From Acidobacteriota bacterium (GTDB taxonomy: Bacteria > Acidobacteriota > Thermoanaerobaculia > Multivoradales > J023), in contig JAJCXR010000023.1 in NCBI GenBank assembly GCA_029263315.1, forward strand, positions 62,001-126,000: a DNA stretch of 64,000 nucleotides, read 5' to 3'. Below the pieces are notes generated by a model. That model was not told where the DNA came from and did no database searches. It saw nothing but the letters and a program-made list of their open reading frames with translations. Position 1 is the first letter of the stretch; the number at the start of each line of letters is the position of its first letter. Both the position numbers and the translations under genes were made by a program. This document shows, piece by piece, positions 48,856 through 58,700 of the stretch.

Positions 48856-48885
48856 TTGCAGGCGCTTGACACCGGTCCGTATAAT
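48856..48885 (+). promoter_or_regulatory. Probable promoter for the nucleotidase operon
   Basis: TTGCAG (48856-48861) and a perfect TATAAT (48880-48885) have an 18-base spacer. The leader to the ATG at 49023 is about 130 bases. The 48667-49022 region is otherwise gene-free and less GC-rich than its surroundings; the two promoters diverge and sit about 50 bases apart. Confidence 0.55.
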
Positions 48886-49022
48886 CGCGATTCTGGTCCA
48901 CCATCCGCATCAGCCGCATCATCCCTTGACATCTTTTTCGCTCTACCGTTCCTTTCAACCCGCTGCGTTCCCTCTGAAGTTTTTCCCCTATTCCCGTCCG
49001 TCTTAACGAAGAGGATCTTGCC

Positions 49023-52000
49023 ATGAGCCTCGCGGTCCTTGTCCGGCGTTCCGTCCTGTTGTCCTTGCTCTTCACCGTCGTCGCATCCGGGGTCTCACGT
49101 GCCGAGCCGGTGAGACTGGAGCTTCTCGCCATCGCCGACCTGCACGGCGCGATCGCCAAAGGCATCGAGGACCGATCGAGCGGGCGGACGCTCGGCGGCG
49201 GCAGCGCGCTCCTCTCCGCGGTCGCGGCGGAAAGGCGCCTCGACCCCGAGGCTACCCTGCTCTTCGACATTGGCGACAGCATGCAGGGCACGGCAATTTC
49301 GAACCTCACCCAGGGGCGGGCGACGATCGACTTCCTGAATCTGCTCGGCGTCGACGCCGCGGTGGTGGGCAACCACGGCTTCGACTGGGGGGTCGAGGTT
49401 CTGGTCGAGCGTATGGGGCAGGCGTCCTTTCCCATCCTGGCCGCCAACGTGGTGGAAAAAGAAAGTGGCCACGCCCCGCCCTGGGCACGGCCCTATCACC
49501 TGCTCGAGCGCCACGGCGTACGCCTCGCCGTGGTCGGCCTGGTCACCCAGAACACGCCCCAGGTGACGATCCCCGGAAACGTTGCGGCCTACCACTTCAC
49601 GGATCCCGCCGCGGCGGCGGCGCAGCTGGTCGCGGAGCTGCTCCCGGAGAAGGCGGACCTCGTCGTCTTCCTGTGCCATTTCGGCTTCTCCACCCATGAC
49701 CTCCTAGGGGCCGAGCTCAAGGACACGGCAGCCGCGCTGGAAGATTTTCACGACCGAGTAGTGCTCTTCGCCGGCCACACCCACCAGCAGCTCGCCGAGA
49801 AAATCGGAGGCGTTGTCACGGCCCAGCCCCGTAGCAGCGGCCGGCAACTGGCCAAGATCACCCTGCTCTTCGACCCCGAGGCGGGACGGATCGTCGACAG
49901 CAAAGCGTCGCTCCTGGACGTCGTCGCCGACGGTGTGGCGGACGACCCGCGCCTGGCGGAGGTGCTGCGACCCCATCGGGAAGCGGTCGGCGAGATCATG
50001 GAGGAGGAGCTCGGCCATGCCGGGGTGGAGCTGGAGCTTGATCTGAAAGCGGAATGCCGGCTCGGCAACGCGCTCACCGATGCCATTCGCCAGCAACACG
50101 GCGCCGACATCGTCTTCCAGAACTCCCAGGGGGTGCGGGCGCCGATCGCCGAGGGTCCGGTGCGCTACGAAGACCTCTTCAGGGCGCTGCCGTTCGAGAA
50201 CACCGTCGTCCTGATGTCGCTCAGGGGCTCCGAGGTCGCCGGGGTGCTCGCCCAGGCCGACGCCAACAACCGCCTCCTCTACACCTCGGGCCTGCGCTAC
50301 GCCCGGCACCTCTCGCGGCCTGAGGGAGAGCGGATCGAGATCCTGAGCGAGCTCGAGCCCGACCGGGTCTACCGGGTCGCGGTCAACAGCTTCTTGGCCC
50401 AGGGGGGCGACGGCCTGAGCCGGCTGGTGGAGATCGGCGGCGGCCGCGACACCGGCGTGGTGCTGCGCGACGTGCTGGCGGAGGAGCTCCGCCGTGAAAG
50501 CCGCGCCGGACGTCCGGTCGAGGCGGCGCTCGACGGACGGATCGTGATCGTCGAGGCGAAGGAGGTCTCGATCATGGAGATCCAAGGCCGCGACACCTTC
50601 TCCCCCCTGGCCGGGCAGCGGGTCGCCACCACCGGAGTGGTCACCCAGACGGCGCGGGACGGCGATGGCTTCTCGCTGCAGGGCTTCTGGCTGCAGGACG
50701 CCGACGGCGACGGCGACCCGACGACCTCCGACGGCGTCTACGTCTCCCTGGAAGAGGCCGAGGCGGGGCTCGTCTCGCCGCGGCCCGGCGACCAAATCCG
50801 CATCCTCGCCGAGGTGGAGGAAGAACAGACGAAACGCTCCCTACCCCACACCCGACTGGTGAAGCCGACCGCCCTCGAGGTGCTGCATAGCGGCCGGGCG
50901 TTGCCCGCGGCGGTGCCCCTCGTCGACTTGCCCGATGTCGAGCTGGCCGACGCGGTGGCCTTCTGGGAGCCCCTGGAGGGCATGCGGGTGCGGGTCGGAG
51001 CGGCGACGGTTGTCGGCCCCACGGAGATCAACGGCATGTTTGTCCTACTCGCCGCCGACGACGCCGTCGCCGGCTCCGGCTACTTCCCCGAGACGCACCA
51101 TCTCCTGGCGCGCAGCCTCGGTGGCGACCGGGTCGACTACAACCCGGAGCGCATCATCGTCCAAAGCCGCGAGACGCCCCCCCTGCGGCCCGGTGACGAG
51201 GTCCTGGAGCTCACCGGTGCCGTCGTCTACGCGAGCGGCGTCTACATCGTGCGGCCCGACACCTTGCGGGTCGTCAGCCGGGAGCGGCCGCGCCTGCCGC
51301 TCAGCCGGCGCGACGGGGAGGCCGGCGACTTCAAGGTGACCTGCTACAACCTGCGCGACCTCTTCGACACCATCGACACTCCGGTGATGCGCGACGAGCG
51401 CTTCACACCGAGCCCCGAAGATCTCGACCTGCAGCTGACCAAGCTGGCGCTGTCGATCGTCGACGAGCTGGAGCTGCCCGAGATCCTGGTGGCCAACGAA
51501 TTCGAGAGCCCGGCGATCCTCCAGGCGCTCGGTGACCGGGTCAACGCGGCCGCTGGCACCCGGTACCGCTCCGCGTCGTTGGAGACCAGCGACTGGCGCG
51601 GGCTCGAGGCGGGTTTTCTCTACGACGAGGACCGCGTCGACCTGGTGGACTACTACCAGCTCTCCGGCGATGACGTCGTCGAGGCCTTCGGCGAAGGCAT
51701 CTTCCGCACCCGTGAGCCCTTGGTCGGCGTCTTCCGCTTCCCGGACTCGGCAACGCCGCTCTACGTCTTCGCCAACAAGTTCAAGACCAAACGCGGCGAG
51801 GACCCGCGGATGAGCCTCAACGAGCGGCCGGTCCGCAAAACGGAGGCGCAGCGCAAGCTCCAGGCGGAGGTGGTGCGCCACCGCGTCAACGCCATGCTGG
51901 CGGAGGATCCGGACGCCTTGATCCTGGTCACCGGCGACCTCGGCGATTTCCAATTCCCCGAGCCGGGGGAAACGGGGGAAGATCCGATCGGCACCCTCGA

Positions 52001-52280
52001 AGGCCGCGGCGACGAGCCGCGGCTCACCAACCTGATCGACCTGGAGACCGAGGCCGAGAGGTTCACCTACATCTTCCAGGGCAACAGCATGGCCTTCACC
52101 CACATGCTGGTCAGCCCGGCCCTCCTGAAGCTCTTGGCCGGTACCGACGTCCTGCACTTCAACGCCGGCCTCCCCGACGTGCTCCAGCACGACCGGACGA
52201 CACCCTTGAGGGCCTCGGACCGCGACCCGGTCGAGGGGCGCTTCTACTTTCCGGACCGGGCCGGGGAGACGGACAGATGA
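49023..52280 (+). CDS. Secreted 5'-nucleotidase / endonuclease-exonuclease-phosphatase fusion
   Basis: A 1085-residue exported protein (signal peptide cleaved near ASGVSRA, residue 27). Domain 1 is a calcineurin-like metallophosphatase: ADLHG near 38, FDIGDSMQG, VVGNHGFDWG, FLCHFG and FAGHTHQ. Domain 2 is the 5'-nucleotidase C-terminal substrate domain (LGNALTDAIRQ ... VYRVAVNSFLAQGGDGL). Domain 3 (about 520-750) is an OB-like strand-rich module as found before nucleases of the NucH/ExeM type. Domain 4 (about 760-1085) is an EEP phosphodiesterase-like domain beginning FKVTCYNLRDLFD. AAGAGGA precedes the ATG. It probably hydrolyses phosphate or nucleotidyl groups outside the cytoplasm. Confidence 0.88.
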   Translation: MSLAVLVRRSVLLSLLFTVVASGVSRAEPVRLELLAIADLHGAIAKGIEDRSSGRTLGGGSALLSAVAAERRLDPEATLLFDIGDSMQGTAISNLTQGRATIDFLNLLGVDAAVVGNHGFDWGVEVLVERMGQASFPILAANVVEKESGHAPPWARPYHLLERHGVRLAVVGLVTQNTPQVTIPGNVAAYHFTDPAAAAAQLVAELLPEKADLVVFLCHFGFSTHDLLGAELKDTAAALEDFHDRVVLFAGHTHQQLAEKIGGVVTAQPRSSGRQLAKITLLFDPEAGRIVDSKASLLDVVADGVADDPRLAEVLRPHREAVGEIMEEELGHAGVELELDLKAECRLGNALTDAIRQQHGADIVFQNSQGVRAPIAEGPVRYEDLFRALPFENTVVLMSLRGSEVAGVLAQADANNRLLYTSGLRYARHLSRPEGERIEILSELEPDRVYRVAVNSFLAQGGDGLSRLVEIGGGRDTGVVLRDVLAEELRRESRAGRPVEAALDGRIVIVEAKEVSIMEIQGRDTFSPLAGQRVATTGVVTQTARDGDGFSLQGFWLQDADGDGDPTTSDGVYVSLEEAEAGLVSPRPGDQIRILAEVEEEQTKRSLPHTRLVKPTALEVLHSGRALPAAVPLVDLPDVELADAVAFWEPLEGMRVRVGAATVVGPTEINGMFVLLAADDAVAGSGYFPETHHLLARSLGGDRVDYNPERIIVQSRETPPLRPGDEVLELTGAVVYASGVYIVRPDTLRVVSRERPRLPLSRRDGEAGDFKVTCYNLRDLFDTIDTPVMRDERFTPSPEDLDLQLTKLALSIVDELELPEILVANEFESPAILQALGDRVNAAAGTRYRSASLETSDWRGLEAGFLYDEDRVDLVDYYQLSGDDVVEAFGEGIFRTREPLVGVFRFPDSATPLYVFANKFKTKRGEDPRMSLNERPVRKTEAQRKLQAEVVRHRVNAMLAEDPDALILVTGDLGDFQFPEPGETGEDPIGTLEGRGDEPRLTNLIDLETEAERFTYIFQGNSMAFTHMLVSPALLKLLAGTDVLHFNAGLPDVLQHDRTTPLRASDRDPVEGRFYFPDRAGETDR

Positions 52281-53722
52281 GCGCCCCACAAGAACGTCCG
52301 TCGAGCCCCGCGGCGAGGATCGACGCCCTCGCCGCCTCCGCCGAGTTGGGGCGCAATACGCTGAGCGACGCCTACCGCCAGGTCTCCTACGCCGAGGTCC
52401 CGGCGCTCCTCGACCGGCTCGACGAGCTCTGGGCGCGCCACGGCGTCAAGGCGTCCTGCGTCGTGGCGCTCGAGTGCTCCCAGAGTGTGGCCGGCGCCCT
52501 CGCCGTCCTCCACGCCCTGCACCGCGGCTACGACGTGGTGCTGCTGCCCGAGCCCAGCGAGAAGGTGCCCCGCACCGTCCCCAGTTTCTGCAGCCACCTG
52601 ATCATCGCGATCGAAGAGGCCGCAGAGGACGGCGCGGCCTTTCCCGAAGGGCATCTGCAGATCGCCGCCAACGAAGGCCACGCCGCCGAGCCGCTGATCG
52701 CCGACTTCGGGGGACCGGACATCTACCTGCGGACCTCGGGCAGCACCACGGCGTCGAAGCTCGCCAGGATGTCGCACGAGAAGTGGCTCCAAAACGCCGC
52801 AGGGTGCGTCGAGCGCTGGGGGATCGAGGCCCGGGACCGGGTGGCGATCCCGGTGCCGATCTTTCACGCCTACGGCCTCGGAGCCGCCTTTTTGCCGGGC
52901 CTCCTGGCCGGCGCCTCGATGGACCTGATCTCGGATTTCAACATCCTGCGCTACCTGGAGCGGGAGAAGCGCTTCCACCCCAACGTCGCCTTCCTGACCC
53001 CGGCGCTGTGCGGCATGTTCGTGAAAGTGCGCAAGTCGGACCGGCCCTACAGGCTCTCGGTGACCGCCGGCGACAAGGTCCGCAAGGAGACGGTGATGGC
53101 CTTCGAGCCCCGTTTCGGTCCGCTGCTCAACCTCTACGGCAGCGGCGAGATGGGGGCGATTTCCTCGTCCTCGCCCACCGATCCGGCCGAACGACGCCTG
53201 GGCACGGCGGGCTACGCCATGCCCGGTGTCGACCTCCAGGTACAGGAGGGCGGAAAGCTCTTCTGCCACCGAGCCGACGGTTTTGCGGGCTACCTGCTAC
53301 ACGAGGAGGAAAGCTGGCGCTTCACGCCCCAGGACGGCCCGTACGAGACGGGAGATCTGGCGCGTATCCGCGACGACGGCTACGTGGAGATCCTCGGGCG
53401 CTTCGCCACAAGTGTCAATCGAGACGGGCGCCGAGTCGTCCTGGCCGAGGTCGAGGCGGCGGTCGAAGGCATTGAGAGCTGTGCGCAGGCCGTCGTCGTC
53501 GGCCAGGGAGAGAGCCGACGCGGCACCCGGCTCCTCGCCTTCTGTGTCGCCGAGGAGGGCGCAGAAACGACCGCCGAGCAGCTACGCGGGCAGTGCTTCG
53601 ACCGGCTGCCGCACTACGCCGTGCCCGACCAGGTCGTCCTGCTCGACGCCGTCCCACTGCTTCCGAGCGGCAAAGTCGATCGCCGGGCTTTGCAGGAGCG
53701 GGCGCGTCGAGGAGAGATTTAG
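52277..53722 (+). CDS. AMP-binding enzyme 2 (acyl/aryl ligase-like)
   Basis: A 481-residue ANL-family protein coupled to the nucleotidase gene by an ATGA overlap. The A3 loop is shortened and variant (LRTSGSTTASKLA, lacking the usual GxPK), A5 is NLYGSGEMG, A7 YETGDLARI, A8 LGRFATSVNRDGRRVVLAEVE-like and A10 LPSGKVDRRAL with its lysine. It may load a second acid for the cluster, with ACP1 as a possible acceptor. The divergent A3 and A8 motifs leave some doubt about full activity. It ends the plus-strand operon. Confidence 0.85.
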   Translation: MSAPQERPSSPAARIDALAASAELGRNTLSDAYRQVSYAEVPALLDRLDELWARHGVKASCVVALECSQSVAGALAVLHALHRGYDVVLLPEPSEKVPRTVPSFCSHLIIAIEEAAEDGAAFPEGHLQIAANEGHAAEPLIADFGGPDIYLRTSGSTTASKLARMSHEKWLQNAAGCVERWGIEARDRVAIPVPIFHAYGLGAAFLPGLLAGASMDLISDFNILRYLEREKRFHPNVAFLTPALCGMFVKVRKSDRPYRLSVTAGDKVRKETVMAFEPRFGPLLNLYGSGEMGAISSSSPTDPAERRLGTAGYAMPGVDLQVQEGGKLFCHRADGFAGYLLHEEESWRFTPQDGPYETGDLARIRDDGYVEILGRFATSVNRDGRRVVLAEVEAAVEGIESCAQAVVVGQGESRRGTRLLAFCVAEEGAETTAEQLRGQCFDRLPHYAVPDQVVLLDAVPLLPSGKVDRRALQERARRGEI

Positions 53723-54097
53723 CAGGGTCCGAGAGCCGTATCCCCGTTCGTACTGCGAGGAGGGGAAGGGCATGATCTCGCCTTCCAGCCCAGGTTGTCT
53801 GGTTCGGTGCCTGGTGTGAGGAGAGGTTCTATGTCGACCGCACTACAATTCATCTGCGCTTCGACGATTTGAGCCGAATCGAAGTCGTTGAGTGATCAAG
53901 CCGCAGGGGCCGACAAGGTCGTCAAGCGATGAGGTGCCCATCCCGTCTTTTTATCGCAAAATCGCAAGATGCAGGCTCCGAGACATCGACCGGAGAACCC
54001 GCTATTGCGGAATGCAACGAGCTTCCGGCGTCGAAGACACCGGAAGCTCGCTTTTTTTCGTGCGATCGGGCGAATTAGCCCGAGCCAATGGGAACTG
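53723..54097. other. Gene-free region between convergent units
   Basis: Nothing coding is supported. Apart from the terminator listed next, I see no repeat or RNA gene. Confidence 0.6.
54018..54058 (+). terminator. Rho-independent terminator
   Basis: An 11-bp perfect stem (CGAGCTTCCGG with CCGGAAGCTCG), an 11-base loop that can add a GTC/GAC extension, and a run of seven T after one C. It can close the 49023-53722 operon; read on the other strand it may also serve the kelch gene. Confidence 0.88.
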
Positions 54098-55276
54098 TCA
54101 GGGGGTGTAGATCTCGCCCGAATCGGCGCCAACGGCGCAGAATCCGCCGGCCACGAACACGGTGTCATCGTAGAGCAAGACTCCGACATGACTTTCTCGG
54201 CAGAGATTGAGCAGACCCGTGGTCGTCCAACTCTTGGTCACTGGGTCATAGATCTCGGCATGTTTGGAGTTGTTCAGAATTCTGAAATTCGACACAGCGC
54301 TGCCAGCTACGAGAACCTTGCCGTTGGCCAGTCGCGTCGAGGTGTGTAGGGCGCGAGGCCGCTCCATGTCGCCCACCCGCTCCCAGGTCTTGGTGTCTGG
54401 GTGGTAGACCTCTGCACTGTAGAAGGATCTCGGGATGATGCTGCCGTAGGAGTTGTTGCGGCCCGTGACCAGGACACTGCCGTCGAACAACAGCGTTGCT
54501 CTCGGTTCACTGCGAGCGAAAGCCATATCACCCACCGCTTCCCAAGAATCGGTGCTTGGGTGGTAGATCTCTGCGCTCTCGCCGACGCTGGTTCCTTGGC
54601 CGCCGGTGACGAGCACCGTTCCATCGTTCAAGAGGACCGAGGTGTGCAGGTAGCGAGCGGCGGTCATGTTGGCGGCCGCGGTCCAGCTATCGGTCGCGGG
54701 ATCGTAGATCTCGGAGCTGGCGTGGGTGATTGAGGCGTTGTGTCCACCCATGACCAGGACCCTGCCATCATCGAGCAAGGTTGCGGAATGGACTTCCCGC
54801 TTCACCAAGAGGTTGGCGACCCGAGTGAAGGAGTCGTTCGTCGGATCGAAGATCTCGACCGTATTCGAGGCAGTGGGCAAGCCCAATGCGGCGCCGCCAA
54901 CGACGAGAACGCGACCATCGTCCAGAGTCGTCGCTGTGTGCCAAATTCTTGGGGTGGTCATGGTGGCGCTCGAGAAGGTGTCACTGCTCGGGTCGTAGAT
55001 GTCGGCAGTGCTAGTGGCTGAAGTGCTGGCGTTCGATCCACCGGCGATCAGGACGCGACCGTCCAGAAGAAGGTTCACCGTGGCGTCGCGGTGCCCGGCA
55101 GACATCTCGTCGCCGACCACGGTCCAGCTTCCAGGCGCTGCTGCGGTCGCCGGTGCGCTGATGAGCAATGAAACCATCACCAGAGTCACGATCAGTGTCC
55201 ATGCGTAGGCAGCGTGGGGAATCGGTGCGACATGGGGGGCATCGGACTTGCGGATAAGCATGGCTTTCTTCTGCAT
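54098..55276 (-). CDS. Secreted kelch-repeat beta-propeller protein
   Basis: A 392-residue exported protein (N-terminal hydrophobic segment about 26-46, cleavage near PATAAA). Seven kelch-type blades can be followed by their GRVLIAGG, GRVLVVGG, GRVLVMGG, GTVLVTGG, GSVLVTGR, GKVLVAGS and DTVFVAGG strands, alternating with AEIYDP-like strands. That number fits a closed seven-bladed propeller. No galactose-oxidase catalytic residues are recognisable. AGAGGA precedes the ATG. Probably a binding protein of the cell surface or surroundings. Confidence 0.85.
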   Translation of the reverse strand: MQKKAMLIRKSDAPHVAPIPHAAYAWTLIVTLVMVSLLISAPATAAAPGSWTVVGDEMSAGHRDATVNLLLDGRVLIAGGSNASTSATSTADIYDPSSDTFSSATMTTPRIWHTATTLDDGRVLVVGGAALGLPTASNTVEIFDPTNDSFTRVANLLVKREVHSATLLDDGRVLVMGGHNASITHASSEIYDPATDSWTAAANMTAARYLHTSVLLNDGTVLVTGGQGTSVGESAEIYHPSTDSWEAVGDMAFARSEPRATLLFDGSVLVTGRNNSYGSIIPRSFYSAEVYHPDTKTWERVGDMERPRALHTSTRLANGKVLVAGSAVSNFRILNNSKHAEIYDPVTKSWTTTGLLNLCRESHVGVLLYDDTVFVAGGFCAVGADSGEIYTP

Positions 55277-55701
55277 GATGAATCCTCTGATAGGGAATTG
55301 GTTGTTGGGGTTTCGACCCCAGGGTGATTGCGAGTGCCGCTGATTGGCGGCTTCGGTAGGTGAGTGCGGCAGCGCGATAATTTCTTACAGGTTTGGTCTA
55401 TTTTGTTGGATAGACACACCTGCACCTTCACGTCCGAACCGAAGCTCTCGACGTGGCACGGGCCTTGGAGGCCATGGGGCTAGGCCGGCGGGCGAAACGG
55501 GCCCCATCCATTCTGTGGAGAATTCAGGTCTCGCGACCCACAAGGGGCCTAATTATTGGTTGCCACCTATCTCGGACGGGGGAAAAGGTGACCTCCGGGA
55601 AGGCTGCGTCGAGCTTGCCGGCCGCCAGCTGCTCGGCTGCGATTCGAGAGGCCGCATAAAGCTCTCGATAAGCGTCATACGACCTCTTTCGGACAGGGAG
55701 C
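55277..55701. other. Intergenic region between kelch and beta-helix genes
   Basis: No intact gene. It contains a perfect 6-bp hairpin TGGGGT-TTCG-ACCCCA (55306-55321) in the leader of the kelch gene, a somewhat AT-rich tract around 55375-55410, and a possible gene remnant described separately. Confidence 0.5.
55524..55690 (-). pseudogene. Possible C-terminal gene remnant (transposase-like)
   Basis: On the minus strand a coding-like end without a start reads YDAYRELYAASRIAAEQLAAG and on to FPEVTFSPVRD before a stop at 55524. The pattern A..L..G..D..FP resembles the last part of IS200/REP-type transposases, but the similarity is from memory and weak. It abuts the stop of the beta-helix gene. 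Confidence 0.28.
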
Positions 55702-58700
55702 CTAGGGGACGGCTGTCGACCAGGAGTCGGTCTGGCCGGACTCGAACCCATCCATGAAGACCACCTGATCGATCGAGAACGGCCCAGCGCTCACCGGCGC
55801 CGAGAGATTGTCGACACCATCGAAGGCGCACAGATGCACGTACCAGCTGCCGTCCGCCAACGGTTCGGTGGTGACGCCGGTGGCGGCGAGGTCGTTGCCT
55901 CCGTCGCAGCTGGCCACGGCGGACTGCGTCGCCAGCCAACGGTAACCGGCGACGCCGCTGGCGCCGTCCGTCGCCGCACTCCAGGTCAGGTCGATGGTCG
56001 GGTCCGGGGACGCCACGTTGGGCGTGTGACTGGTGCTCACGAAGTCGCCCGGCCCGTTCGGCGCCGTCAAGTCCACCCAGAAAGGCCCCAGGTGGACGGT
56101 GGAGGCGCAATTCCCCCGCAGGTCACAGGCGCGGAGGTGGAGGTAGTGCTGCATGCCGTCGGTCACCGATTGACCCGTCGATTGCGGGTCGGAGCCGTGG
56201 GGAAGGTCGGCGATATCGTCGATCTCCGTGTCGGCGGCGGTATCGAAGAGCACCGAGTAGCCGGCCATGCCGGAACCCAAGGGGACATCGTCCTCTGCGC
56301 CAGACCACTGGACGTCGATTAGAGCCAAGCTCGACCAGACCATGGGGACGTGGCTGGTGCTCTCCAAACTCAGGGGGTTGCTGGGGGGCGTGGTGTCCAG
56401 GGGCGCCTCGTCCACCCCTTGGTCGATGGTCACCATGCCGTCGCCGTCGCCGTCCAGAAAGCGAGGGTCGCCTTCGAAATCCTCCGGCGGAAGATCCCGG
56501 ATGCCACCCTCACCGGCGTCGATGGAGGGGGAGTCACCGCGCAGCCGCAGGTCACCGCCGACGGGAACCACCAGACGTGGATCCTGCGAAATGTTGCCGT
56601 CGGTGCCGGTGGGCGAGCCGCAAAGGGCACTGTAGGGGGTGCCGGTGGCGGAAAAGACATTGTTGTGACGCAGAATTGGCGGGCCGGGGCTGCCGAAGCT
56701 TTCGCATGCGACGGCCACCGCTCCCGGTGCACCGACGACGATGTTGTTGATCAACTCGGCGTTGTCGTCGAATCCCTCGAGCAACAGGCTCGGACCGCTG
56801 CCGGTGGCCACCACGGTATTGTTGATCAGGCGCGGTCCGGGAGAGCCGGAGGGTACCAGCCAGGCCAGATCCTCTCCGCTACCGAGCCCGCTGTCGTTGC
56901 CCTCGAAGCGATTCTGAACCATCACGGCATTGGAGCTGTTGATCAGCTCGACGCCACCGCCGGCGCTCGAGGAGCTGTTGCCGACGATTCGATTGTCGAT
57001 CACCAGCGGTGTGCCGGCGCCGTTGAAGCCGATACCTCCACCGAAGTTGAAAGAGTTGCCCGCAATGACGTTGCCACGGATTTCGGCGCTACCGTTGTTG
57101 GTGCCGCTGATGGCGATGCCACCTCCCTGGCCACTGCTGAAGGGGCTCCCCTGGTTATCGCTGATGACGTTGCCCTCGATAAGCGGCGCGCCGTTAATCG
57201 AGCTGATACCTGCTCCACCGAAGCGAGCCTGGTTGCCGCTGATGATGTTGTCTCGAATCGTCGGCGAGGCGTCTTCGATCAGTATACCGCCTCCCTCGGG
57301 CATCGCGTTTCCTCCGGTGACGGTAAAACCTTCGAGCACCGAAGCGCGTCCCTCGCCGCTTGTGAAGACGACGACGGAGCCGCTCGGACCGTCGCCAAAG
57401 GAACGGCGCTCGAAGGGCAAGCCGGTGGCACTATCCAGCAGCTGGATTCGGCCATCGGCGAGCCTATGGCGCTCTAGGCGGATGGAGGATTGGGTTCTCG
57501 AAAGCACCGTGGATCCATCGATGACGGTGCTAGCCGGTCCTTCAGCGCTGGTCACCCGGATCGGCTTGCCGATGAAATCGAGGGTCTCCAGGTAAGTACC
57601 AGCGGCCACCAGGACGATGTCGCCGACCGACGCGGCATCGATGGCTGCTTGGATGGTGGGGTATTCCGTCGGCACGTGGAGGGTGTCGTTGCCACCGGGT
57701 GGCGGAGGTTCGCTACCCTGCTCATAGGCTCCATGGTCGAGCTCTGCCAACTGGTTGCCGTCGCCATCGAAGTAGCGCGGATTGCCGTCCAGGTCGAGCA
57801 ATGGGACATTGGCAGCGCTTCCGTTGGCGACATCCACCGACGGCGAGCCTGCCCCAAGGCGGAAATCGAAGCCGCTGGCGTCGACAAAGAGGGGATCTGT
57901 GGAGATGTTTCCGTCCGTCCCCGTGGGGTCGCCGCACGGAGCACCGTAGGCGATGCCGCCCGAGCCGGTGAAGACGTTGTTGAAGTCGAGGACCGGGGGG
58001 TTCATGTCGCCGAAGTCGCCGCAATCGACGGCTGTGAACCCGAGCGTGCCGACGATCAGATTGTTCTCCAGGGTCGCCCCAACGTCGAATCCGTCGGCAT
58101 AGAGGCCGATCGCTCCGTTGTACACGACGGTGTTGTTGACCAGTCGTGGTCCGATTTGACCGGACGGCACGAGCCATTCGATACCGTCGCCCCGCCCTCC
58201 GGTGTTGCCGTAGATCAAGTTCTGTACGATCAGCACGTTCGATGCATTGGCCAGATCCAGGCCGCCACCGGCGTTGGTAGCGGTGTTGTCGTAAACGATG
58301 TTGTTCTCCAAGCGGGGAGCCCCGGCGGCGAAAAACGCGATGCCCCCGGCTCGGCCGAACGAGTTGTGACTGACGGTATTGCCGCGAATCTCGCCCGAGC
58401 CAGCGCCCCGCAGGAGGATGCCGCCTCCTATGCCGCCGCTGCAACCGACCTGCTGGTTGTGGGTGATGCTGTTGCCCTCAACGAGCGGCGACGCAAAAGC
58501 GATGGAGATGCCGCCACCCCCAGTACAGACGGAGTTGGCGGTGATGATATTGCCGCGCACTACCGGGGATGCTTGTTCAATGCGGATGCCGCCTCCCTCA
58601 AAGCTGTTTCCGCCGGTGATGGTGAAACCTTCGAGGACGGCATCTCTGCTTTCCCCATTGGCGAAGGTGACGACGGAGTCTGCACCTTCGGGCCAGGGGA

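Noticed and set aside
48866-48885. TTGACA next to TATAAT on the plus strand
   Set aside because: The spacer is only 8 bases, too short for a sigma-70 promoter; TTGCAG further upstream gives a workable 18-base spacer to the same TATAAT.
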